64,000 bases of DNA, taken from the NCBI GenBank assembly GCA_016802295.1, contig JAESIW010000065.1, positions 992,001 through 1,056,000 on the forward strand, written 5' to 3'. Position 1 is the first letter of the stretch. The number at the start of each line of letters is the position of its first letter. Source of the stretch: Brachionus rotundiformis (lineage: Eukaryota; Rotifera; Eurotatoria; Ploima; Brachionidae). The translations under genes and the position numbers were made by a program. The notes below the pieces were generated by a model that ran no database searches, had not been told where the DNA came from, and saw only the letters and a program-made list of their open reading frames with translations. Of this stretch, positions 12,012 to 21,813 are shown piece after piece.

Positions 12012-13145
12012 CTATTTTCTAAATATTTTCAAATATATTTCCCTAAAAATGTATCTGAGCTCATTACGAAAACGTCTAGCTGTCAAACAAAATAGGATAA
12101 AATTAGTTGAATGATTCAAGTCTATTAAAAACATGACAAAACGAAGCAATAATCTATTTTTTAAAAAGTTTGACTTGAATCCAAGTTTTCTTAATAGTTC
12201 AAAAATAGAATAAGGTAATGTTAATACAATAAAGGAAATAGATATTGTCAATAACATGATAGTTATTTGTTTTTCTCTTAATTGTTGTGAATAAATTATA
12301 GATAGAGCTTGTTTTGAGTCCAATCGCTCTTTTAAAGATCCATCTGTTGTATTAATAGAGCTGAATGAATTTTTATTTTCTTTTATAAGAATTTTAAACT
12401 CATTCGTTTTTATTGATCTACTATTTTCCATTGATTTCAAAGAGTCGGAATTGGTGTTACCAGGTCTAAACTTGACAAATAAGTGGTTGGTAATATTTTT
12501 TCGCACATTTGATGCTTTAGACAAGGCTTTTATGATGATGTAACTGAATATAAATCCAAAAATTGAAGGGATCCAAGACCCTAGAGCAGATCTGAACCAA
12601 GGAAATACATATGTGTAATATTTAAAGCATGTTCCATTCAAGTCTCCTTTGATTCTGCAATAATAAGGTTGAGCTTTAGAATATTCAATGCAAAAGGAAA
12701 CAGTGCTGCTTATGAGAGTGAATATCAGGATCAGCATTGAGATGATTCTTTTAGAACGTTTCCGTGAAAATATACGGCTGACCCTAAGTGGAACAAGTAC
12801 TGCTGCGGTTCGTTCTGCGGATGTCACTAAAATCAACCAAACACTTATGAAAGAGGCCGCTTGAGGAATAACTTGGATGAATATACAGAAATTGTAGATG
12901 GAAACTCGGTATAATTTGATCATATTAGCCAAAAACTTGAAAAAAAGAACCAGAAAATCACAAACTGCTATATATGTAATGTATAAAGAAGCATTTGAGC
13001 CGCGCATTCTCTTCCTTGTCATTACCATAATGGTGAGAAAATTTGTTACTGCGCCAAATATGACCAAAATAAGTAAAGAAAATTCGCCAAAATCCCATTC
13101 ACGGTATTTAGTCACTGGGATATATTGTTTAGTTGTTTGATTCAT
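12012..13145 (-). CDS. class A (rhodopsin-like) G-protein-coupled receptor
   Basis: Intronless, 377 aa from the first ATG; an upstream TTG extension of 13 residues is not used in this call. The extracellular N-terminus has an NQT glycosylation site. Seven hydrophobic segments are visible: TM1 near FSLLILVIFGAVTNFLTIMV, TM2 with the conserved Asp (AVCDFLVLFF), TM3 ending in SAERTAAVLVPLRV (an ER version of DRY), then TM4-TM7. TM6 has LPYSIFELL and TM7 ends NFILFCLTARRFRNEL, resembling the N-terminal part of helix 8 in invertebrate peptide receptors such as the FMRFamide-receptor group. There is a long Ser/Asn-rich third intracellular loop. Ligand unknown; a neuropeptide is likely by family resemblance. 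Confidence 0.88.
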   Translation of the reverse strand: MNQTTKQYIPVTKYREWDFGEFSLLILVIFGAVTNFLTIMVMTRKRMRGSNASLYITYIAVCDFLVLFFKFLANMIKLYRVSIYNFCIFIQVIPQAASFISVWLILVTSAERTAAVLVPLRVSRIFSRKRSKRIISMLILIFTLISSTVSFCIEYSKAQPYYCRIKGDLNGTCFKYYTYVFPWFRSALGSWIPSIFGFIFSYIIIKALSKASNVRKNITNHLFVKFRPGNTNSDSLKSMENSRSIKTNEFKILIKENKNSFSSINTTDGSLKERLDSKQALSIIYSQQLREKQITIMLLTISISFIVLTLPYSIFELLRKLGFKSNFLKNRLLLRFVMFLIDLNHSTNFILFCLTARRFRNELRYIFREIYLKIFRK

Positions 13146-13291
13146 GATAGGAATGAATTCATCTTTACGTTTGCAACCATGCAACTAGATAATTGATTTG
13201 TTTAGATTTATCTTATTATTTAATTTAATATATCTAAATTATAGCTTTTTTAATTTTAACAATTTAAAATTTTAATTATTTTTAAGATACT

Positions 13292-13498
13292 AAATTATCA
13301 TTCGAGTTGCACTATTTTGGACACCTCAAGGAAAGATAAATGCTGGAATACCAAAGATGACATGGAGGAGAGCAGTTTAAAAAGATGAAACTCAAATGGG
13401 CAGATATTGTCGCCAAGGGTAGGACCGAATGGAGAGGGCGTGTGGATGTCTTATGCTACACTGGGAGTAGAAGATATAAGAAGAAGAAATTATCATTC
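13292..13498 (+). mobile_element. 5'-truncated LINE with target-site duplication
   Basis: The core (13304-13486) encodes ALFWTPQGKINAG and PKMTWRRAV. After a stop/frameshift near 13378 it continues as KLKWADIVAKGRTEWRGR. This is the extreme C-terminus of a non-LTR retrotransposon polyprotein and aligns with the same part of the remnant near 16 kb. It ends in a short (AAG)n tail. The 12-bp sequence AAATTATCATTC occurs exactly at 13292-13303 and again at 13487-13498, as expected for a target-site duplication. Insertion by target-primed reverse transcription followed by little decay of the flanks is the simplest reading. Confidence 0.8.
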
Positions 13499-14375
13499 AG
13501 TATTTTTTTTTCAATTTAAATATTTAAATTTTTGGTAGGGACAAATAAAAGATAAACTTAAATGGAAAAAAATGTACCCACTTAATTTAACAAATTCAGG
13601 AAAATAATTAAAACGTTTGTTTTCTATTTTTTAATATATGAGAAAATATAAAAACTATTAAATTTTTTTTTCAAAACGATATATTTATATATATCGGTTG
13701 AATTTTAAGAAATTATTTACTTTTATTATTAATAAATGATACCATTAAAACTCTAAATTCTTCCAACTTATTGCGAAATATAAATTTTTTTCAGTAAAAT
13801 AAAAAATATCCGTCTTTTAAATAATCTTCTTAGTATAAAGCATTTCAAATTATGGATCAATGATAGTCTTTGATTATTATTAAAATAATCCAATATTCTA
13901 TTAGGTTTAAGAGAGTTTTAATTAAATAAATAAATATTTCCGATTACTTCAGTAGTCTAAATATGACATTTTTTAATTCAATTAAGTATTTGCCGTAAGA
14001 AACAAAATAATAGTTCCAAACTTCACAGAATCTTACGAAGAATTGTTCTTGTATCCTTTTAAGCTTTTTTTTTGCATTTTGAAATAATTATTTTATCAAT
14101 TTTGATTTGTTTAGCTAAAATGTAAAACTATTAATTAATTAATAGATTACATAAAATAATCAATCATCCAATTATACAAATCGGTCTATTTTAAAAATTA
14201 AGACTGATTAAAAATTAACGTTTTGTATCGATATAATTTTCGAATTCATTTTTGCATTTAATTATTAATTTAAATATTCGAAAAAAAAATTTATTATTCT
14301 TTTTTAAAACTTAATTTTAACTGATTAGAATCTTGATAATAATTATAGCTAGCTTTCAATTTCTTTATTGAAGAA

Positions 14376-14439
14376 CTTATAAAAATTATATCTGTGATAT
14401 CGAAAAATCAAAAATTTAAATACATTAATTAAAATGTAT
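14376..14439 (+). repeat. diverged direct repeat, copy A
   Basis: A roughly 65-bp segment containing AAAAATTATATCTGTGATAT is repeated, with substitutions and a small insertion, at 14853-14923. It is probably a small old duplication or two copies of a short interspersed element; no terminal structure is visible. Confidence 0.5.
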
Positions 14440-14852
14440 TCTTTCTTATTTCGTTTTATTATTTTACAATGCTTTTAAAATCTTAAATTTTAAATTTTAT
14501 TTAAATTTAAAATATAAGTATATTATATCCATTTCAATCTAAAACTAAGATAAAATTTAATTCTTTTAGGAACATTATATTTTAAATGTAAATGCTTTTC
14601 AGTCCCAAATAAATTATAGGTATTAAAAGGTTCTTAATTTTTCATAGTTGATGAATTGAAAATCGTGAAAATGCAACAAAACTGAAAAATAATATTAATC
14701 TAAAATCTGATCATATAATACTAGAATAATTTCTTAATTTAAATATTAAATGAAATTGTAAAAAAAAAACTCTAAAAAATTCATTTGAAATTAAATCATA
14801 TAAAAAATACTCTGTTACACTAATTATTTATACATTTTGATACTACATAAAA

Positions 14853-14923
14853 CTTGTAAAAATTATATTTATGATATCGCAAAATCAAAAAATTTAAATA
14901 CTAATAGACATTAATTAAAATTT
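14853..14923 (+). repeat. diverged direct repeat, copy B
   Basis: Second copy of the segment at 14376-14439, sharing AAAAATTATAT, GATATCG and CATTAATTAAAAT blocks in the same order. Confidence 0.5.
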
Positions 14924-15454
14924 ATCAAATAATTAAGTTGTCTTAATTTTTTATTCCTACAAGACTAAGTAATTTAACACATTTCAGTCACATCAAAAAA
15001 TTATTATTTAAAATTAAAGGATCCCACAAAATTTTCATTTATATTAATTTTATTCAGAACTAAAACTTTTTATGTGTAAAGAATATTTATTAAAATTAAT
15101 TGATAAAAATTGTGCTTAATGCCTCGTAATCTAAAATTTATTTTACTTTCTACATAGTCAATTCTGGATGCAAATTCACTTCTTAATTAAAATAACTTTG
15201 ATTAGTTTTGTTAAGAAAATATCAGATTATTATTCTAGGTGTCTATTCAAAAAATCAAAAAGATTTATCTATTTATTTTATCATATACAAAATTCTAAAC
15301 TCATTCTATATTCAATTTTTTTTTCTTTTTTACTTTTTTTAAATTATTTTACACATACATTATAGTCACGTAATACTTAAATTTTTTAATCATATTTTAA
15401 ATAATTTTTTTCTATTTCTTTTGATATTTTAATTTGAAATATTTGTAATTAATC

Positions 15455-15475
15455 AGCCGAGCTTTCTAGTGTTAA
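15455..15475. mobile_element. lone piggyBac-like terminal end
   Basis: GAGCTTTCTAGTGTTAA matches, with about two differences over 20 bp, the reverse complement of the left terminus of the MITE at 45659-45881, including the TTAA target. No partner end was found nearby, so this appears to be a broken or half-lost element. Confidence 0.5.
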
Positions 15476-16087
15476 TACAATTTTGAAAATTCCAGTCGAA
15501 CCGCCGAATGCGTAAATTAGCTTTCTCTTTCAATATTATGTTTAAAAATAAAATGATTTTAAATAATTTTATATTTGTAGTTAAAATAATTATCATTATA
15601 TTCTTTAAAATTCTATTTTTGAGCCTTCATATTTGACGTGTTTTATACATTTAAGTTCCTTTGTATTTTTCATCATTGTTAATAACCCACGTAATGACTA
15701 GATGTTTCCTCTTAACCTTTTCTGCTTAAATATTTATAAATTTAACTATATTTATTAGCTGTATTGATACAACTCGAAATAATAATGGAATAAATTTTCT
15801 GTTCTTAATTAAATTATATTTGAATTTAAGCTTGGCAAGAATTACTTCCCGCACAAAGTCAAGAACAAATAAATAATAATAAACTCGTTATTTTAATCAA
15901 TCTTTCAGCTTAGCATTGTCTCAACGAAAAATCTCAGTAATTTTCGTCATTTAAAACAGAGAACACTATCTTTCAGTATTTGATTTAGTTAACAGGAAAA
16001 TTCTTGATTTTTTAATTTAGTTAATTAATATCATTTACATAAGTCTTTTGATTAAATTTTTTTATCAATAATAGTTTTTTTTTCTCC

Positions 16088-16858
16088 TTATATGCTCCTT
16101 GTGGAACAAAGGGTCATTGCTTTTGCTTTCCACTCAAGTCGATCCTTTGCCTTCATCATTGCTTTTCCCCATGCCATATCATTTCGGTGAGCTCTTTTGT
16201 TATGGTTGTCCTCTATGTTATTGCTGGTCGTCCTACTTTTCTCGTCCTTGTGGCGTCCATTGAAGAGCTCTGTTTGTCATACGTATTCTTTTCATTCTAA
16301 GTACATGTCCAAGCTATCGCAGTCTTTTGTTCTTGATACATTGGCTTATAGGCCCTGAATTCGTTCTTCTGAATAGCTCATCGATCATCAATATTTCAGG
16401 GCAGTGTTTCCAAAGAATCCTTTTGAGCTTACCTGTGTGATAGGTGTTGAGACTTTTTCTATCTAACTCAGACTCTCCCTAACATTCACTTCCGTACATC
16501 AGTGTAGCTTTTACTGCTATATTGTATATCTTGATTTTTGTTTCGTTACTTTAGCATTTTGAGTCTGGTAAATGCTTATTTCTCTTTTGCAATTCTAATT
16601 ATAATGTCTCTATGCGTTCCCATTGATTTACTTACGATGCTTACACATTTAATTCTTGTGCTATCTATGGTGACCGAGGTATCCAATTTGGTGTTTATGC
16701 ATATGATTTTTGTTTTGGTCCTTCAAGCTTTGTTGCTAATTCCCACTTTAAACCCCGTTTGGACTGAGGTAGTTTTCCTCATGACATAATCCATAACAAT
16801 TAGGAACAGGATTGGAGAGCACATCGTTGCCTAACTCCTTTACACACACTGAACCTTT
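16088..16858 (-). mobile_element. decayed LINE reverse-transcriptase 3' part
   Basis: On the minus strand, conserved blocks appear in order but in shifting frames. GVRQRCAL (RT motif GVRQGC) comes at the start, then KLDTSVTIDSTRIKC, LMYGSEC, LKRILWKHCPEIL, GPISQCIKNKRLR, LGHVLRMKR, ALQWTPQGR, VGRPAIT and finally KAKDRLEWKAKAMTLC. Several stops and frameshifts make it a clear pseudoelement. The block order is that of the thumb/C-terminal half of a non-LTR retrotransposon polyprotein. No target-site duplication was identified. Confidence 0.88.
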
Positions 16859-18253
16859 GGATAATTATTAATAATAATTAATTTCCAACAATTTTGTTTG
16901 TGTAAAATTGTATAATTTATTAATATTGATCACGGGACACCTTTTATATTTAAGTTGATGATTCGAAAAGAAAGCTTTTAAACAGAACTTGGAACAATTA
17001 TAAAAATATATTGCTTCAGTTAATAAAAAAAAAACAAAAATCATTAAAAATTATAGAAGATTTTATTTCTAACTTAAAAGTAATTTAAATTTTTCCTTTC
17101 CAAAGAGTGGTTCATTTTCAATTCCAATTAATTGGAAATAAATAGACCTGAACATTTAAATAATTAAATAAATAACAATCGAAAATTACCAATCTCTTTG
17201 TATAAATTATTCCAGGATTTATTATGAAATATTAATGATGCTTTTTTATTGATTATAATAAGCAAACAATTTTCAAGATTCGAATGAAATTTATGTAACA
17301 ACTCCAGGTAATGTATAGCTTAACCTATCTTTTTGGTGGAAAAAAATTTTGAATATTTTTGGAAAAACAGCCTTGAATATAAAAAAAGCCTGAATTACAC
17401 AATGGTTTATTTTTAAATACTAAAAATAATATATATAAAAAATTTTTTTTTAAATAATTATTTATTTTTGAGCGTTATTCCGCAATTTAAAAACAGAAAA
17501 CTTTTATTTTATTTTTAAAGCTTGAATAAACTTTAATAATGAACTCATAATTTAATTTATTTCATGTATTTTCCATCAATTTTCATATTATTGAATACTA
17601 AACTAAGAAAATTTGAAATTAGTTCAAAGTTTATAAGCTGCTTTAGCTTATTAATTTAAATCTTTTTTTTTTTATTCTTTAAAATAAATTATCAATAAAA
17701 AGTCGCATAGCTCTCCGATGGATTTTAAGCACATTTAAGAAAAACTCAAATAATTTTTTCTGTAATTCGATTATTTAAAAAAATTATTTGATATATGATA
17801 TGATAGAGTGTGGCAACACTTTTAAGTTTATTTATGCCTATCTTGATTCATAAAATGTTGAATATAATTTCTACTAAAACAAAATTTGACACAAACTAAT
17901 ATGTGGTAAGATTAATTTTAAAATTTTGTATAACGTGGTTTAACTAATTAGCAAAGAATCTTTTTGTTTATGACATTTTTCAAAATTCCCTAATGACTTT
18001 TGTATCTAGCTGTACTTTGTTATAAATTAGTAGGAAAAAAAATGAATGAATTTTTGTTTAAAATACTTAAACAATAAATTAAATATTTAATAATTTATTG
18101 AAATCTAAATTAGTACAGTGTCTTAAATGATTTATTTAATTTTTTTCAAAATAGTTTATTTGACTTGATTAATTTGAAAAAATTTATTAAATATTTCGAT
18201 TTTAAATAAAAATTGTATAAAAAAAAGTAATAATTTTTTTCTATTTTTGAACT

Positions 18254-18892
18254 CTACCAGTCATTTGGGTCTTCGTCGCTATTATCTTCATTACCTCTAA
18301 TGATTGTTTTTGGTTTGGTATGTATATGTTTTTTTTTGGAATTTTGTGGTGGATTTATCAAGTCACCATTGTATTCAATGATACCCGATCTAGCTATGCG
18401 CCACTCTAAAATTTCAGTATCAAAATCGTCTGTATTACCTAAATCGGTGAATCCAACAATATAATCAATAGGCTTGTTATCTTTAATTAGGGCGATTGTG
18501 GGCATTATTTTAATTTTGAGTCTTTCAATCAGGAAGTGAACTTTTTCAGCATTTATCTTAACAAATTTGCACTCAATATGTTGACGAGCTATTTGATCGA
18601 GATGTTTGTCAACAATTTTGCATCTAAATGTACTTTCACGATAAAAATGACACACCACATGTTGGGACTTTTTGCAAGCATCGAAAAACTCCCGCTCGTC
18701 AGCCAGCTCGGAATAGCTTCCGTGTCCATTTTGTTGCCATTCAATTTTTTGTTTTTGAGAATTTTTCATCGCTTCCAAACGCCTCTTACGAATATTCTCC
18801 AATTCATCGTCATCGAGATTATCCAAACGCTCTATTTCAGCATCGATTTGCTTCTCAACTATCTGTACTGCTTGCAATAATTGATTTTCCAT
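18254..18892 (-). CDS. TXNDC9: thioredoxin domain-containing protein 9 (phosducin-like 3 type)
   Basis: Intronless 212 aa protein, close to the family's usual 225. The N-terminal helix (about residues 1-50, acidic then basic) is followed by the diagnostic GHGSYSELADEREFF and a thioredoxin fold (about 70-175). VVCHFYRESTFRCKIVDKHL stands where a redox CxxC would be; only one Cys is present, as is normal for this family. MPTIALIKDNKPIDYIVGF is the cis-Pro region. The C-terminus is acidic. TXNDC9 is a cytosolic co-chaperone that modulates the CCT chaperonin in actin/tubulin folding. Confidence 0.94.
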   Translation of the reverse strand: MENQLLQAVQIVEKQIDAEIERLDNLDDDELENIRKRRLEAMKNSQKQKIEWQQNGHGSYSELADEREFFDACKKSQHVVCHFYRESTFRCKIVDKHLDQIARQHIECKFVKINAEKVHFLIERLKIKIMPTIALIKDNKPIDYIVGFTDLGNTDDFDTEILEWRIARSGIIEYNGDLINPPQNSKKKHIHTKPKTIIRGNEDNSDEDPNDW

Positions 18893-21813
18893 TATTTTAA
18901 CCTTTTTCTTTTCAATTAATAAAAAACTAAAACTTTTAAATTCGAATCAAAAGTTGGTATCATAGTTACTAATAACATGCAAATGATGCATGCACAGACA
19001 TTAATTTAATTAAAATTTTCCATTTTTTTCTTTATTAAATAAAATTAAATTTACATTTTTTTGGTTTTTTATATATTATAACCGTAAAAATAGCAAACTT
19101 TAATTTCAATCAAAAATTATCCTATTTTTGAGTAATTTTTTAATAAAAAAATTTTTAATATAATTTAATATAATTTTTTCAATTGATTCTTTTTTTATTA
19201 ATATTAATTAATCAGTGAATAATTATTAAATGCTTGAATATGAGGATTGATGTTATTCATTTGAAGATACGAATCTGATTTATTTTCACTGCCATCTTTA
19301 TCATATGTATTAATTTACTTTTAAAATATTAACACAATAAGTTTTTGAAATGTTAGTTGAAAATTTTAAATTAATTTGATTTTTATTTGTAAATTATATA
19401 AAATTAATTTGAGAAATTTAATTATAAGATTAAAGCTTTTTGTGATTATTTTAAAAACAAAAAATTAATCAATTATTTGTGATGAAATATTAATTAAAGT
19501 TTTGCTTTTATTAAAACTTAAAATTAAAGATTTTTAAAGATAAATTAATCATTTAATTGAATTTCGTACTGAAAGTGTGAAAAATAAATCATTCGATTGA
19601 CAAGCAGTTTTTATTATCAATTTCGCATAAATTTTACACACTCTTTGGGGCCATTTACCATTTCAGTTTTTAGATTTTCTAGATCTAAAATCATTCTAGA
19701 TTTATCTGCCAGCAGGAAGCTTTCTTTTACCTTTTAATTCATTTGTTATTCATATCGAATCTGGTTATAGAATTGGTAATTGGTAACCAAGAAAACGGAA
19801 AATTGATGTAACCCAGATTTATGAATGAATATTTAATCAGATGGAAGCCTTAACATCCATATGGACTAACAAATACACTATTTGGTATGATTTTTCGAGT
19901 TCTATAAAGATACAAATTCAATAATCAGATTAGGTTTTCACTATTTTTACTGATAAAATAGCGAAAATTGTTTGTCAAGCTCTGAATCTGATCCCATCTG
20001 AAGTTTGCAGTGTCAGTATGGAATCTAGCTATAGAATTGTATCAATCATATCAAACAGACCATCCATGTCTATTTGTGGCTTTAAAAATCTATGATTTTG
20101 CAAAATAATAATTGATTAGGAACAAAAGATTTACAAACAGACTAACAGAATCAAGTCTGCAAACGTTCGGACAAAGTGAATCGGAAATTTTTTATAAAAT
20201 TTTGATCAGCCATTTGATCAATAATTTAGGAAAAACATTTAGTACTTGGCACTAATTTATAATAGATTTATGTAATTGAGTAAATTAGCCACTTCTTCTA
20301 TTATATTTTTCCCAGGTCGAAAATCTTATTTAAGATCATAAGATTGAATAAGACAAAAAATCTATGCAAGATATTTTACCGTTCCTAAAAATGATCTTTG
20401 TTTGTCTTATTTAATAAGATATTTTAAAACAATTTTTAAGGTTCTTGATTAGAATCTTAACGAATCTAGATGGAAAATTTCTTATAATGTCTTAACTTGA
20501 TCTTAATTAAGATTCTTAAGTCGATTCTTGTAAAATCATTGCCTAAAAGTTATTAAAAGTTCTTATAAGATCTCATTTTTAAGTATTTCATAGTCAATTT
20601 TCAAGAAAATTTTTTAAGATCTTATTTACTAATCATAAATAATCTCTTGCTATTAAGATAATATTAAGATCTGGTAAGTTATAGGAAGAAAATATCTTAA
20701 GAGTCTTAATAAAAAATAAAATAAGAAGAAAATAAGATTTTTAATGGAATTTTTATTTCAATATGTTTTTAATAAAATGACTTTAAATATTTAATCGTGT
20801 TAATCTATATTTAGAAAGTCAATTAAATAAAAAACATTGTCACTTTCTTCATAAATAATACAAAATTATTATTTTGATTTAAATTCACTCTTAATAAATT
20901 GTGAGTCAAGACCTCTTGTTCCACTTAAGCTTTTTCTAAAATATCCAAGACTACTTTCAAGACTAAACATTAATTTGCTCAATATTGATCCATGTAATTT
21001 TAAATAATCTAAACTGATTATTTGGATTTTTTTATTTGTTTTATTATTTCTTTTGATTCTCAGTTTTTTATTCTATTTTATCTATTTTTATTATTATTTC
21101 TATTAAATTAACTTTTAAAAAATATTCAAAACTTTTAATTATAAATCCTAAATAAGTGCCAATCAAAATTAAAATCCTAAATTAATGTTGAAATCACTTG
21201 TTTGGTTTCTTTAAGAGAAAAAAAGATATTCTAAGATAATAAGTTTTTATTTAAATACAATTAAATTACAATTAAATATCTTATATGGATCTTTTACGAA
21301 AAAAAAGTCCTAATTTTACTTACTTTTTCCTAGAAATCTCTTATAAGATCCGATACCGAACCATGCAAAGTTCTGTTACAGAAAGTATAAGATCTTGTTT
21401 TAAGTTCTTACTCAGAATAAGGTAAGTTTCTTGATCTGATCTTAAGTAATATCTTATCAAGATTTAGATTATGGGTTGTTCCAAATAAAAATTTTTATAT
21501 AAGTTAAGATAAATATTTTATTTCAAAATTATTTTATTAAATTTTAGATATGTGTTATATTTTAGTAAATTTTTTTTATTTTTTTTTAAATTAAAAAAAA
21601 ATTCCATAAATAAATAAATATCGAACTAGATATTCATGCAATTATTTTTTTCCTTGTAAATTAAAAAAAGATTAATTTGAAAAACTATAAATCGAATCGT
21701 TTTAAATAACACTAATCAAAACAATATTTTTTAAAATACTCAACAAAAAGGTAATTTTAGAATCACGGTATTTTTAATACTTCATCTTTAAACATTTAAG
21801 TATGATTGAACTC
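18893..21813. other. gene-poor region
   Basis: No supported gene over nearly 3 kb. The left part is AT-rich. From about 20.3 to 21.5 kb the DNA is dominated by TCTTA/TAAGA and AAGATC words (see separate entry). Confidence 0.55.
20320..21480. repeat. AAGATCTTA-word-rich unclassified repeat
   Basis: Two blocks, about 20320-20710 and 21290-21480, are crowded with variants of AAGATCTTA, TCTTATAAGATC and TTAAGATTCTTAAG in both orientations. Between them lies plainer AT-rich DNA. It looks like an element with internally repetitive, partly self-complementary ends, but I could not define terminal inverted repeats or a target duplication. Confidence 0.4.

Larger units (their letters stand above)
13146..18253. 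other. gene-poor region with transposon relics
   Basis: About 5 kb without a supportable host gene. It contains a truncated LINE insertion (13304-13486), a diverged direct repeat (14376-14439 and 14853-14923), a lone piggyBac-like end (15455-15475) and a larger LINE remnant (16088-16858). The rest is AT-rich and featureless to me. Confidence 0.6.

Noticed and set aside
12898..13140. 80-residue plus-strand frame within the GPCR gene
   Set aside because: Antisense to a well-supported seven-span receptor; no independent features.
15168..15365. 65-residue ATG frame, hydrophobic
   Set aside because: AT-rich intergenic frame with no promoter context, motif or homology; length is not unusual by chance.
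16538..16789. 83-residue plus-strand hydrophobic frame
   Set aside because: Antisense to the LINE remnant, explained by its decayed coding sequence.
18536..18900. Two plus-strand frames opposite TXNDC9
   Set aside because: Shadow frames of the conserved gene on the other strand.
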